This document shows positions 12,412-24,306 of a DNA stretch of 64,000 nucleotides, in pieces. Under the pieces are notes generated by a model. It was given only the letters and a program-made list of their open reading frames with translations. It was not told the DNA's origin and searched no databases. A program made the translations under genes and the position numbers. Source of the stretch: Voacanga thouarsii (taxonomy: Eukaryota > Streptophyta > Magnoliopsida > Gentianales > Apocynaceae); contig JANUWF010001110.1 in the NCBI GenBank assembly GCA_026120185.1, forward strand, positions 349,001 to 413,000. Direction: 5' to 3'. Position 1 is the first letter of the stretch. Every line of letters starts with the position of its first letter.

Positions 12412-13480
12412 ATGGTTGGTAGAGGTTTTTTCAGTTCTTTGGTCATTATTCTCCGTGAGAATAAGTTAACAGGTCCAAATTATATGGACTGAAAAAGAAA
12501 CTTGGACATAATACTCACTGCTGAAGAGTATAAATATGTCCTCTTTGAAAGCTACCCTGTTATCGGGGAAGGTTCTACCATAGAGGAGCATGAGGTTGAA
12601 AAAGTATGAAAGAAGGCCGACAAGATGGCTCGATGCTACATGTTGACCTCCATGTCTAATGTGCTCCAATCAAAACATGAGCACATAGCCACTACATGTG
12701 ACATTAGCCAATCATTAGCCATGATGTTTGCCGATAAGAATCGGCCCGCAAGGCAAGAAACTCTTAGGACGATCATAAACACTAAGATGGCTGAGGGAAT
12801 ATCAATCAGGGAGCATATGCTCAAAATGATTGTTACTTTCGAGGAAGCAGAAGTCTTAGGGGCTGTTATTGACCCCGAGAGCTAAGTGGATATGGTTCTC
12901 GAATCTCTGTCAAGCTCTTTTACTCAGTTCAAGTTGAATTACAATATGAATAAATCAAACATGACTTTAACTGAGTTAATGAAAGAGCTCCAGGTGGCGG
13001 AGAAGGTCATGAAGCCATAGTCCAAGGCTATGATTGTTAGGATTTTTTCTTCCAGAATTGGGCACAAGCCCAGGAAGTTCAAGAAGAAGAAGGGAAACGC
13101 ATAAGCCCAGCTCAATAACCAGCCCAATAAGACCAAAGGTAAATGCTTCAAATACGGGTAGAAGGGACATTAAAAAAATGAGTGTCCAGAACTTCAGGCT
13201 AAGAAAAACCTTATAAGTATTATTCTCTATCTAGAGTCTATTTCAATCGTTGGATCAATTTCCACTTGGATTGTTGATTCTAGTACCACTGATCATATAT
13301 GTAACTCCTTACAAGGGTTTAGGAAGATAAGAAGACTCTAGAAGGGCGAGCATGAATTACGAGTAGAAAATGGAGCACGAGTATAGGCCCTTACAGTGGG
13401 AGAGTTGGATCTTGTTTTTTATTGTAATAAAGTAGTTGTATTAAATAATATTTTATATGTAGTTGGATCTTATTTTTTTT
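12412..13480 (+). pseudogene. Element B gag and protease start
   Basis: This is a copia Gag of the UBN2 type. Motifs in order are LTGPNYMDWKRNLDIILTAE, a KKADKMARCYMLTSMSNVLQ segment, EGISIREHMLKMI, LESLSSSFTQFKLNYNMN, a lysine-rich stretch, and a zinc-knuckle remnant (KCFKYG-KGH) near 13,145. A protease start follows (STWIVDSSTTDHI, ELRVENGARV). Several stops are present. The reading ends abruptly at about 13,480, where it jumps to the RNase H tail, so pol is deleted. Confidence 0.8.
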
Positions 13481-13535
13481 ATTCAAGAGACACTTAAATG
13501 CCATAGGGATGGGCACATACGGACTTTCTTAGTCT
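13481..13535 (+). pseudogene. RNase H tail of element B after internal deletion
   Basis: A short piece encoding RHLNAIGMGTYGL-type residues matches the last codons of element C's RNase H at 273-320. It directly follows protease sequence, marking the right side of a deletion of most of pol. A purine-rich tract and the 3' LTR follow. Confidence 0.75.
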
Positions 13536-13554
13536 TAGAGCGCAAGTAGAAGAT

Positions 13555-15446
13555 TGTTGAAATATATACCATCTAGACTAGTTTATCTTATGTAATTATC
13601 AAATTTATTAATAAAAAAATTTATTCTCAAAATTTATTTATAAATTTACATTTTATTTGTGCATGATTTTCATTTAGAAATGACCCATTGTATTTAAGTG
13701 ATTCATGTGAATGGTGGTCTTTCACAGTAAGGTATACATCACTAGTTACTTAACACATAAATATTTGTTCTTAACCGATTGATGAGAATGAGAATCTCAT
13801 CATGTATAGGTTAGTGTTATGAATTTTAAATGGGGAATGGCCTACCTTTAGCCAGTGAGTAGTCCACTCACTTCATAGCATGAGCGTATTTCAAATATGT
13901 AGAACAGGACATGTAATAGTGGTTTCTAAAAGTACTATTTAAAAGAAACTCATACTATTACTGCTACAGCGTGGACTAATATTCTACTACTTGAGTATAA
14001 GTTGGTAGTCTAACGAAGCTAGAAACATATACTTTGATATATTATAGTTGAGGTTCTTTCGTAGAACCAATATACTTGTATATTAGGTATGTGTGACTAG
14101 TTAGTTAAGACAGACTTGTACAAGATAGCTTCTATGCTATATCGCTCCTTGTGACTGTTTAAATAATCTAATTATCCAGAGCCTTGGGGAACTTGACTTG
14201 GATGTTTACTTTAGAGTAGCTTTCTTAGAAAGTGGAACATTCCAAGAGTCGTGGATCATTAGACTAGAGGTCTAAGGATGGTAGATATTTATTAGAGGGG
14301 TGTTAGTACACTCTTTCTTTCTAATTGCACAGCGATGCGTAGATGGGTATTTTAGTCATTACACCTGTAGGTCGAAGACTTTGCTAATGCAACATTGTCC
14401 TTGGGGTCAATATTTTCTTATTGTGATATTAGAAAATATTTAAAATGTAAAATATAGTTATTTATATAGTAGGAGTATTTTGGTTATTTTAGTAGCCAAG
14501 GCGATGTATCTTTTGGTCCCCAAAATGGCCCTTAAAACCTGAAAGATTTGGATTAAGGAATTGATCTTGATAATTATGGATTTTATTTTATTAGTCTAAT
14601 TTATTATTGGACTAGAATAAAATAAAATGTTCGAGAGAGAGTATTTATTTTATCTAATTTAATTGGTTAATTAATTATTCAGGACTCAAGGCTCAGATTG
14701 AATAATTCTGAATAATTAGAAAATGAATATGGATATAAATAAGATAAAAGGTATGAAATTTTATATTGGTCTATTTGGGCTTGTTAATTATTTATTGGGC
14801 TGTTTAATAAAGCCCAAAAAATAAATAATTGAGAATTATTATTTATGAGTTTCAAACTCAAGAATAAATAATTTTATCTGGCCCATTGAATAAGACCAAA
14901 GGTAAAATAAAATTAAAAAATTAATTAATTAATTAATTAATTAATTAAAAAAAATAACACGGGATGGAACTCGTGTTGTTTTGCCTGCAAGATAACAGAA
15001 ATCATGAATACTTTCTGTTTGCACGCGAATGGATTCTTTCTCACGTATTGATTCAAATGAATGGAAAATGAATTGAAGTGGTAGCGTTTTGGTTTGCACT
15101 TCAGTAGCTTTTGATTTTTCAATCACAGAGAAGCAAAGGAAAGAAAGTGCTCTTCGTCGTTCATTTTCATTCACAGAAAACAAATCCATTCGCAGAAGCC
15201 TTCAAGGCTTATCAAAACACAATCTTTAAGCTTTCACTGGTTGTGTTATGAGCACCATTTGGGAAGATCAAAGGCTTCACGTGAATAAGATGCAGTAGAC
15301 GTTTACAAGGATGTGATCTAATAGCCTTAAGTATCCTTATACAGACATCTACACCAGTGCGAAGAGGGTCATTCAATCACAGAGGTAAATTTTTTGTTTT
15401 CCTAGAATGCTTTCATTTTGATTATTTTTGCCAATTTAAGCCTTCA
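13555..15446 (+). repeat. 3' LTR of element B
   Basis: The full-length 1,892-bp LTR starts TGTTGAAATATATACC and ends AAGCCTTCA. It is the best intact representative of the family in the window and the reference for the deletion in the 5' LTR. It carries homopurine/AT blocks such as (TTAA)n near 14,920-14,946. Confidence 0.9.
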
Positions 15447-16744
15447 AATCTATTAGAATTCTTCTTGCCATAGCAGCATATTATGATTATGAGATTTGAC
15501 AAATGAATGTCAAAACCGCGTTCTTTAATGAAAACTTACTTGAGGATGTGTACATGACACAACCTAAGGGTTTTGATGATCCTTTGAATTCTAATAAAGT
15601 GTGCAAGCTTCAAAGATCTATTTACGGATTGAAGAAAGCATCTCGAAGCTGGAATCTTCGTTTTGATGAAGCAAATAAAGAATTTTACTTTATAAAAAAT
15701 GAATATGAGCCTTGTGTCTATAAGAAAACTAGTAGGAATACAATAGTCTTTTTAGTACTTTATGTTGATGACATCTTACTCATTGGCAACGACATCCCAA
15801 CTCTACAAAGTGTAAAAACATGGTTGGGAAATTATTTTTCAATGAAAGACTTAGATGAAACTACCTATATTTTAGGTGTAAAGATCTATAGAGATAGATA
15901 TAGAAAGCTAATTGGCCTAAGTCAAAGTGCATACGTTGACAAAGTATTAAAAAGGTTTAGTATGCAAGACTCTAAAAGAGGATTCTTGCCAATGTCACAT
16001 GGTGTTAAGTGCAGCAAAACTCAAAGTCATTCCACGAAGGATGAAGAAGAACGCATGAACAAGATACCATACGCTTTTGCTATAGGATCTATTATGTATG
16101 CCATGTTATGTACTAGACTCGATGTCTCTTATACATTGAGCATGACGAGTAGGTTCCGGTCAAATCCTGGAGAGCCACACTAGATTGCTGTCAAGAACAT
16201 ACTAAGTACTTAAGAAGAATTAAAGATACGTTCTTAGTTTATGGAGGACAAGAAGGCGAGCTAGTTGTAAATAGTTACACTGATACTAGTTTTCAGTCTG
16301 ACATAGATGATTACAGGTCGCAATCAAGTTTCTATTTTGTTTGAATAGAGGTGTTGTAAATTGGAAAAGTTCAAAACAAGACACCGCAGCCGATTCTAAT
16401 ACAGAAGCTAAGTACATAGCTGCCTCAACTGTAGCTAAAGAAGTAATTTGGATTATAAAGTTCATTACAGAATTAGATATAGTTCCTAGTATCGTAAACC
16501 CAATGGATCTTTATTGTGACAATAATAGAGCCATTGCACAAGCTAAGGAACCAAGATCACATCAGCAATCCAAACATATACTTAGACGTTTTCATCTCAT
16601 TCGAGAAATTGTTGATAGAGGAGATGTAAAAGTATGTAAGATATCAACTGATGACAATGTTGCAAATCCACTGGCAAAGCCTCTCCCATCGTCTAAACAT
16701 GATAGTCATACTAGATCAATGGAATTACAGTCTATGCCAAATTA
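15447..16744 (+). pseudogene. Element A reverse transcriptase 3' part and RNase H
   Basis: The RT reading of element A resumes after element B. A 226-codon open stretch from 15,503 carries QMNVKTAFFNENLLEDVYM, SIYGLKKASRSW and the catalytic YVDD (15,761-15,772). It ends with a stop at 16,181. RNase H follows with NRGVVNWKSSKQDT, SNTEAKYIAAS, DLYCDNNRAIAQAKEP and a terminal NPLAKPLPS. The YVDD is intact but upstream and downstream stops break the polyprotein. A purine tract (AAGTGGGAGA) precedes the 3' LTR. Confidence 0.9.
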
Positions 16745-16765
16745 GTCTTAGTGTAAGTGGGAGAT

Positions 16766-18269
16766 TGTTGAGGATATACTCTAAAATAATTTGTACTTAT
16801 AATATTGTCATTATGTATTTTGTAATAATATGATGCATTTCTTTTCATGAATAGTGCGTTTAGTTTTATGGTAATTAAGTACGTGACTTGATAGTAAAAC
16901 TCTATAACAAATAGAATAACTATTCTTAAATTGTCCTTAATCGATTATTATTAGTGGAATAATAATAAATTAAGATTAATATGTTTGTGACTTGATAGCT
17001 ATGTTTTACTACTCATGGATATATGTGATATCAAGTCAAAATATAAGTAAATGTTAGAGAACATTGTTTTAGACATGACCCACTGTAAGAGTACTTCATG
17101 GAAAATGTCATAAGTACTTTTTAGCCATAATGATATTAGAAGTCCTTCAACCTGAATTTATCATAGTTTCCTACTTGATATATTCTATATTTCGACGTTG
17201 TTTAAAGTTGTCTTTAACCAAATAATAAAATTAGACCATTGTTAGATATAGAATAAATCAGGGAGAGGAATATTATTGATAGTGAAAGAATTTGTCCTTC
17301 TCATTCTTGGGAGAGATATTCATGGACCCTTTGATAAGTTAGATTGTTAAAATGCATTGTCGTACTCCAATATATCAATTTGAGATATTGATATCATTTG
17401 TTTGAACAATCTACTATGAGATCAAGAAATAGTTGATTAAGCTTAATAAGGATGCCATGCTCTGTGCCTTATGCTTAATCTGAATATCGTGTGACAAAAG
17501 GACTATATATATATATAAAGTTATGGTTTGGTTCAAAGAGATCACTGATCTTCATATAACCTAGATAGTTATAATATTTTGCTGAAAATTACTTATAACT
17601 TGTGAGCCATTTAAATGTAATTTGGGTACACTACCAGTGTTAAATGAACCTATAAGGTCACACATTAAACGAGCATGCTAGGTTATTTTTCTGATAGTCA
17701 AGTTCAATGTATCTAAAAATATATCTAGGTTCATCGAACCTAGAAAATGACTAGATACAATGAATTTGGAAATATGTCCACATTCGATGTATTTGGAGGA
17801 TCTCTAGATTATAAGAATTTGACTCGATAAATTAATTAGTTAAATTACCGAGATAATGGTAAAATCTTATTATATCCTTTTAAAATTAAAATAAGATATG
17901 ATGAGAGTCGAACTCTAAGAAATTCGTGTGGTTTTAAAAGAAAACCCTAACCGTCTTCTTAAAAAAGGCTTCTCATAAAATTTTCATACCTCCATAACCA
18001 GAAATTTAGCCTCTCAAAAACCTAGGTGCTAGCACTCCCAGGTAAGGAACTGAGTTCGCCGTGTGTATCTGATAAAGGACATTCATGCATTGCAGCGTCT
18101 GGTGATCCTCCGAAGTGCATATATACTTGAAAATCTGAAGGCAGGAGTCTTACTTTCGACAATACAGAGATAATTCTGTAAACCCTTGATCGACCTAAAT
18201 CGTTTGGCTTAGGTCCTCGGAAGAAATTCGTGGATATTTTTTGCATTTAGGAGTCCATGAATCCTAACA
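16766..18269 (+). repeat. 3' LTR of element A
   Basis: It starts TGTTGAGGATATACTC and ends CATGAATCCTAACA, 1,504 bp, homologous to 2,369-3,781 and 4,690-6,196. The last six bases are duplicated by the hAT-type TSD of the adjoining MITE. Confidence 0.9.
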
Positions 18270-18271
18270 AA

Positions 18272-18944
18272 TAGAGGTGTTCAATCGGTTTTCGATTCGT
18301 TTTTTGGTTTTGAAATTCGATTTTTTTTCGATTTTTATTTTTTTTTCAAAACTGAACGGAACCAAAATATAAAGAAAATCAATAGAACCGAACCAAAATA
18401 ATTTCGGTTCAATTTTAAACAGAATTTAAATATTTTTTTAGTAGATTCATTGACATAATATAAATTAAATTTAAACCCAAATAAGTAAAGTTTAATATAA
18501 ATTGCAATTGAAATATAATATAAAATGTAATATAAATTAAAGTTTAAATATTTTAAAGATTTGGGCCAAACATTTTAGTAGAAAGTTATGATCACTGATG
18601 TAAATTATAAAGATGGAGATCTTAAATTCAATTATTAATGGCTTTATTTTGGATAAAACCAAACCAAACTGAATTAAAATAATCGAAATCGAACAGAATT
18701 TTTTTAAAAAAATCATAATTTATAAAAATAATTAATTAATTAATGAACAACATTTTAATATTAATTATATATTTTAAATTTTAAAAATATAATTCGGTTT
18801 TTCGATTTTTAATTTTAGAAAACCAAAAACCGAATCGAATTTTTATATAAAATCTAAAATCGAACCGAATTTTATTAAAACCGAACAAAAAATTGAAATT
18901 AGGATCAGTTCGATTCGGTTTAAATCGAATAATGAACACCCCTA
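18272..18944. mobile_element. hAT-type MITE at the A/D junction
   Basis: This is a 673-bp non-coding element with terminal inverted repeats TAGAGGTGTTC / GAACACCCCTA and inner tracts rich in TCGGTTTTCGATT and its complement. The putative 8-bp TSD is ctaacaaa (18,264-18,271) against ctaacagg (18,945-18,952), matching at six of eight positions. No transposase is seen. Removing it brings element A's LTR end next to its own TSD. Confidence 0.8.
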
Positions 18945-18950
18945 CTAACA

Positions 18951-19780
18951 GGAAGTCTAAACAATTTTTCTTGAAGTGCCTCTTCTTGCCATACTTGAAA
19001 TACTTACCCTTGGGTTTACGTTGAGCTTGGATGGACCGAGCTTAGATCCCTTAGATTGGGCCCTTACATTATTCTGGGCTTTCTTCTTCTGGAACTTTTT
19101 GGGTTGGGCCCTAATTCTAGAACATGTAACCAAAATGAGTAACCAAAACCAAAACCTTTTATACGAGCTTCATGATTTTTTCACTAGCCTGGAGTTTTTT
19201 TATCAACTCAATCAAAGTCATACTCAACTTGTTTATGTTATTATTCAACTTAAACTGAGAGTACGAATTTAGTAAAGTCTCAAGAGTCATGTCAATTTGG
19301 CTCTTAAAATCGATTATTGCCACAAGGATCTCGACTTTCTCGTCATGATCAATTATCTTGAGCATATGCTCGTGAACTGATGCCCCCTCAGTCATTCTAG
19401 TATTCATGATTTCCTTAAGAGCTTTATGCCTTACGGGTCGGCACTTGTCAATAAATATAGTGCAACAATATATCGATATCATATACAATAGGCATGTTCT
19501 CATACTTAGATTGAAGAATATTGGACACAAAAGCCAACGTATTGCATTTAGCTATTTTATCGGCTTTCTTTCATACCCTCTCAACCTCATGATCTTGGTA
19601 TGTGGAATCTTTCCTAATTTCAGAATAAGGATTAATCAGAACATATTTGTACTCCTCAGGAGTAAGTATTATATTGAGATTCCTTTTCTTATCTACATAA
19701 TATGTCCAGTTCACTTATTTTTCTTAAGAATAATGGACAGAAGACTGAAACCAAACATTTTTGTTGATTAGAAAAAAAAA
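18951..19780 (-). pseudogene. Element D gag remnant
   Basis: A copia Gag on the minus strand. It includes ALKEIMNTRMTEGASVHEHM, LETLLNSYSQFKLNNNINKL and TLIELIKKLQASEKIMK, parallel to element B's gag at 12,770-13,010. A GKYFKYGKKRHFKKN zinc-knuckle remnant follows near 18,970, in which two cysteines are lost. Frame changes and stops are frequent. At 18,955 the reading is cut by the insertion of element A. Confidence 0.8.
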
Positions 19781-21330
19781 AAACTTCATTCATAAAAATG
19801 TTTATTTTGAAAAAACATATAAAAATGCACATTTGAATAATAAATTATATCCATGATATGGTTAACCTATTAAAAACATTATAAAAAATATGAAAAATTT
19901 TAGCTCTTAGAAAAATTGATAGAGCTTTATAGGAAGGTTAGCAATTTTTTAAGTTAAGTGTATAACTATTACTAATTAAACTTCCTTAATAGTTAATGAT
20001 CTAGAAATAGTTCCATCCATGGGATGGCCGCTACTTACATTACCTACGGATAATCTAATGTTAATACCTCCAACGTATGCTGGCCGATACTAATATATAT
20101 CCATAGCAATTATAATTCTTCCGTTAGTTCAAGATTCTTGTAAAAATCCATCCTACAGGGGGTCATGCTCATAATAACATGAGGATAAGCACAATCTCTA
20201 ATAGGAATTCATGATAAAAGATGTGGGTTGTTAGAACCCCCTCCCACTTTATATTTTGAGAAAAATAAGTTTTTGAAAAAAATATTTACCTTGAGATATT
20301 TGGTTTTTCATTAACCTTAGTAAAATCTAAAAATTTCAACATTATTATCTATGTCAAGGATAATAGCCTCTAAGAGAATAAACCATGATTTTTTTTTAAA
20401 TTTTCACTATTTAAGTTAAAAATCTTTTCTAGAAACTAAATTCAAATTATTCTCCATGTCAATGATAAAACCTTTTGGAAATAGAAATCGTAAATTTTAT
20501 TTTGAATTGCTAAGTCCTTTTTAAAACTTAGAAACTTGTGCATTTGATCACAAAATTAAATAAAATAGCTATACTAAAAAAAAATAAACCTTTTATATGC
20601 TATTTCTATATTTTAATTCTTATGTGACCAAATAATGGATTAAACATCATAATAGTAAAATTAAAATGATCCTATTTAATTCTAAGATAATTCTCCTTTA
20701 TTAACCATTTTCATGTAAAATTATTTAATATAATAAATAAACCATTGTAAAAAATAACCTCATGTGATATGAGCCCAAAAATAAAAAGAATAAAAAAATT
20801 ACAAGATAGCATCGTCTGAGTCCAACTAGTGCCGGTTTCTCTATCGCACCTGGTGCAGGTTCATGCCTATAACAATCTTGTCATGCACCAGAACATATCC
20901 AATGCCGGCTGTATGGCTTGCTCGACGCCTGTTGTTCAAGAAACCTATTCCCGAACTCATTTGGTGCTGGTTCACTTACCATATCCGTCTGCGGCGCCAT
21001 TCTACAAATTTTCTCCATTTTTTTTTCTCTTCGAGATCGCTTTATTCCCAAAGCTTGATGTTGTTACAAAACTTAGAAGAATAAACTGAATTTAAAACAA
21101 CAAAAAACAAGCGCCAATACTTTTCAAATCGAGGCTTACACAACTTCTATAACGAAAGCGAATAAAATTAAATATATGTACTTATGCCTCTATAGATGAG
21201 GTGTACACAAAATCTACCCCTATCAAAAACCACGAGGGATCCACAAACAATCACAAAGATTAGATTTTTATTAGTAAAAGAACCATCTTTTTTGGTTATT
21301 AACCCAAGCATGTTCCTAGATTAAACCAAG
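19781..21330 (-). other. Leader of element D
   Basis: A non-coding leader, AT-rich except for a GC-richer patch at about 20,815-21,010 that corresponds in position to the GC-rich patch of element B's leader. The open stretches here are not supported as genes. Confidence 0.55.
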
Positions 21331-21341
21331 CTCTGATACTA
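21331..21341 (-). other. Primer-binding site of element D
   Basis: On the minus strand TAGTATCAGAG follows the LTR end, differing by one base from the initiator tRNA-Met-complementary TGGTATCAGAG. Confidence 0.7.
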
Positions 21342-21343
21342 CT

Positions 21344-22986
21344 TGAAGGATTGCGGGAAAATAAAAACACGCAACGTAAGTTTGCAAATAAAACTTTTCC
21401 CGAGTATAATCTAGAAGAACTTACTTTTAGCATGCTTAGGTTGAATAACAGGAACTGGATTGGTATTTGATGAAGTTTCTTAAATAGGAATTATGACTTG
21501 TTTCGCGGGGATGCCAGCCAATCATCAACTTCTTCGCAACAAACACTATTTAATCTTCGAGAGTATTCTCTAAACCCACTATGGACTAATCTACCGATGA
21601 AAGTAGAAATAAAAGGATGAAGAAGAATGGAAGAGCTTAGGGAGAATGGTGGCACATACACTAAAAAGGCTAGATTTTTTTTTTTCCTAAGACTTACAAA
21701 GAACTGCTCTCAAAAAATTGCTAGATCAAAATTTTTGTTGTTCCTACCTCATAATGGTTGGCCATTGTTTGCACTCCTCAAAACCTTGATAGGCTAGGTT
21801 TTAACTACTGAGTCTTAGCTAATTAATAGCTCTTTTATTAATTAATTGATCTACTTGAATCCAATATAAAATTACTCAAGATAATTAATTAATAAACCTA
21901 TTTAATTAAATTGGCCAAATATATTATTCTAGTATAATAATTAAATATTAAATTCTCAAAATAATTCTTTTATTATTTATTTCATACACTAAACCCATAT
22001 AGTAAATAAATTATTAAGGTTACTTGAGCTACTCTAGGGATCAAAAGACATATGCTAAAATGACTAAAATATCATTGCTAATACATAACTATATTTTATT
22101 ATTTTAAATATTTTATTTATCACCATATAGAAATATTGACTCTAATATTAATATTGCTAATATATTGTCTTCGACCTACAAGTATAATAATAAAAATACC
22201 CATCTATGTAACAACCATCATTAAGATAGAAAAATCATACTAATACCTTTCTTAATAATATCTACCATCCGTTGATATCCAATCCAATAATTCATAACTT
22301 CTAGTATGTATCCGCTTATCTCAGGAGCTACCCAAAAGCAGACATACTTAGTTACGTTTATCAGGGTTTTGGATTATTTAGATTATCCTAAACAATCATA
22401 ATGAGATGATATCTTCACTAAATGAAGTATAAAAACTCTATTGTATAAGTCAGTCTTAATTAATTAGAATTATATACCCAATGTACAAGGTTATTAGCCT
22501 TTCACAAGACCTTACCCATCATACATCAAAGTACATAAGTCTAACTTCTCGAGACCACCAATTTATACTTAAATCTTAGGGTACTCGTCCATATAGTAGT
22601 AGTGATAGACCAATCTTTATTTATTTTAATACTTTTATAAAGATTACTATCGCATAGTTCAATTCTATATATTCTAAATATACTTATACCATTGGCATTA
22701 GTTAAAGGTAAATAATTCTTCATTTAAAAATCATAATGTAATGATCTAAACCTTAATGAAGTGCACAGCTTTATCAATCGATCAAGAACATTTTTCACTT
22801 ATGTGCAACTAACCCATAATCTACACCTTATTATTAAAGTATAACCTAATCACGTAAATTACTTACTAACATACTTAGACCTTAATTTGTACATATATGT
22901 AAACAAACAACTATTAATAAATGACATATCTTATTAATTTTTAAAACACAAAAACACATAATCTATTTTGGGCATATATTCCAACA
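21344..22986 (-). repeat. 5' LTR of element D
   Basis: On the minus strand it starts TGTTGGAATATATGCCC and ends ATCCTTCA, 1,643 bp. The terminus matches the LTR starts of elements B and C. It directly abuts the Mutator-like TSD at 22,991. Confidence 0.82.
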
Positions 22987-23000
22987 CACCTTTCTATAAA

Positions 23001-24296
23001 GGGTAAATTATCCTGGTGACCCTCGAACTATTTCAAAATCCAAGTTTTGCCTTCCAATTAAAAAAGCATAAAAACATTCATCGAACTCTTTAATCATCCA
23101 GGTCTTGCCCTTCCATCAATTGATCAATGGTCAACTCACAATTCCGTTAATTTTTAAAGGTATTTCAGTACTTTTAAAATTTTCTTTTATTTTAATTTTT
23201 TCTTTTTCTTTCTTTTCTTCTTCCTCTTTTTCCTTCTTCTTCCTCTTTCTTGCCGCCACTGCAATTTTTCCATTGCAATTTTTTGGCATACGCAGTTGTC
23301 CCCATCTTTCTGGGAACAGGCAACGGGAATAATGGTAGTACAATTTTTTGTACAGTTGGTTCGGACCGCTTTTCCAGGAAACTAATGGTTTTGTCCATGA
23401 AACTTCTGGTAGGACATAACAAAGACAGCTCTGACTAGTAATCATCAACAAATTGAGATAACTACTCAAGTTCTCCAACTCATCCACCTGTAAAAACTAT
23501 GTCTTTAAAAAAATTACAAATTTTCACCAAAAAATATAACAACCAAAATATGAAAAAGGGAAACGTAAATTGTTCCCCTCTGATTGTCTGGCTGAAAAAA
23601 GACCAAAAGTATTGCATTTTTGGGCCAAAATGATTACCAGAATAGCAAGTTTAGCGGCAAGAAGGGACCCAAAATCATCCGTTTTAGAAAAAGACGAGGA
23701 ATTGGAGTTGCGGTATTGAGAAAACACCAAAAAGGAGTCTTTTTCTTCATCTTCTAGGGAAGAGACATCCTTAAAATCTTTATCAGAGAAGTCCAGAAGG
23801 TCATCCACAGAAAAATCATCACAAGGAACGTTATTGATTACGCGGCGATCCAAGCATCATCAAGAGACGATTGTTGGCTTTGTTTCAAGACTATATCCTT
23901 CAGAAAACTCGATTTCAACGCTCTCTCTACTGCAAACTCCATAAATTCAAAAGAATTTCACCACGAAGATAGGACAACTGGGTATGCCAGGAAATTGTAG
24001 CGGCAAAATTGCAACGAAGAGGAAAAAGAAGGGAAAAGAGGAAGAAGAAAAGAAAGAAAAAAGAAAAAAATAAAATAAAATAATTTTTTAAAAATGAATT
24101 AAAAATAAATAATATAAAATATAAAATTACCGAAATACCCTTAAAATTAATGGAATTGTGAGTTGGCCGTTGGTCAACTGACGAAATGGCAAGACTTGGA
24201 TGATTAAAAAGTTCGAAGAACATTTTTACACTTTTTTTAGTTGGATGGCAAAACTTGAATTTCAAAATAGTTCGAGGGTCACCAAGATAGTTTGCC
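23001..24296. mobile_element. Pack-MULE (Mutator-like element carrying gene sequence)
   Basis: The termini are long inverted repeats. The left one, from GGGTAAATTATCCTGGTGAC to about 23,325, matches in reverse complement the right one, about 23,953-24,296. Both include a CCCTCGAACTATTT block and an inner GGCATAC-CAGTTGTCC block. A 10-bp direct repeat TTTCTATAAA lies at 22,991-23,000 and 24,297-24,306, the 9-11 bp TSD size of Mutator-like elements. No MuDR transposase is present. The interior is filled by sequence resembling a GATA transcription factor. Confidence 0.85.
23300..23942 (-). pseudogene. Captured GATA-type transcription factor fragment
   Basis: Read leftwards from an ATG at 23,942, exon-like sequence gives MEFAVERALKSSFLKDIVLK, then DDAWIAA. 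After a one-base frame break it continues INNVPCDDFSVDDLLDFSDK and KTDDFGSLLAAKLAI. A second block at about 23,490-23,300 gives SELSLLCPTRSFMDK and LPLFPLPVPRK. The DFSVDDLLDFS motif, the DDFGSLPxSELA-like block, the ELSLLCP-like block and the PVPxK end are, in this order, the N-terminal half of plant GATA factors of the GATA5/GATA7 class. The sequence between the two blocks looks like a retained intron. The C-terminal GATA zinc finger is absent, ending at the left TIR. It is therefore a truncated, frameshifted gene fragment. The assignment rests on recognition of these motifs. Confidence 0.72.
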
Positions 24297-24306
24297 TTTC
24301 TATAAA

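Larger units (their letters stand above)
9430..15446 (+). mobile_element. Element B: pol-deleted copia element nested in A
   Basis: Two LTRs (9,430-10,711 and 13,555-15,446) flank a tRNA-Met-type primer-binding site, a leader of about 1.7 kb, a gag remnant, the start of protease and the last residues of RNase H. Integrase and nearly all of RT/RNase H are missing. The TSD is aatat (9,425-9,429) against aatct (15,447-15,451), one mismatch, placed inside the RT codons of element A. The family is the same as elements C and D. Confidence 0.9.
2364..18955 (+). mobile_element. Element A: Ty1/copia retrotransposon with nested insertions
   Basis: Two LTRs (2,369-3,781 and 16,766-18,269) flank a primer-binding site, a leader, and gag, protease, integrase, reverse transcriptase and RNase H remnants in copia order. 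The TSD is agaag at 2,364-2,368. On the right the matching ggaag is at 18,951-18,955, displaced from the LTR by a later hAT MITE. The element is interrupted by a solo LTR (4,690-6,196) and by element B (9,430-15,446). Stop codons in every domain show it is dead. It inserted into minus-strand element D, whose gag/protease sequence resumes on both sides. Confidence 0.88.
18951..22986 (-). mobile_element. Element D: minus-strand copia element, oldest in the stack
   Basis: Reading leftwards it shows a 5' LTR (22,986 to 21,344), a primer-binding site, a leader and gag. It is then interrupted by element A; D continues at 2,363-2,179 and is cut again by element C. D's 3' half lies outside the window. 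Gag, leader and LTR all match element B's family. Confidence 0.85.

Noticed and set aside
23105..23332. Ser/Phe-rich frame in the left TIR of the Pack-MULE
   Set aside because: It arises from CTT-rich inverted-repeat sequence; the captured gene reads on the other strand.
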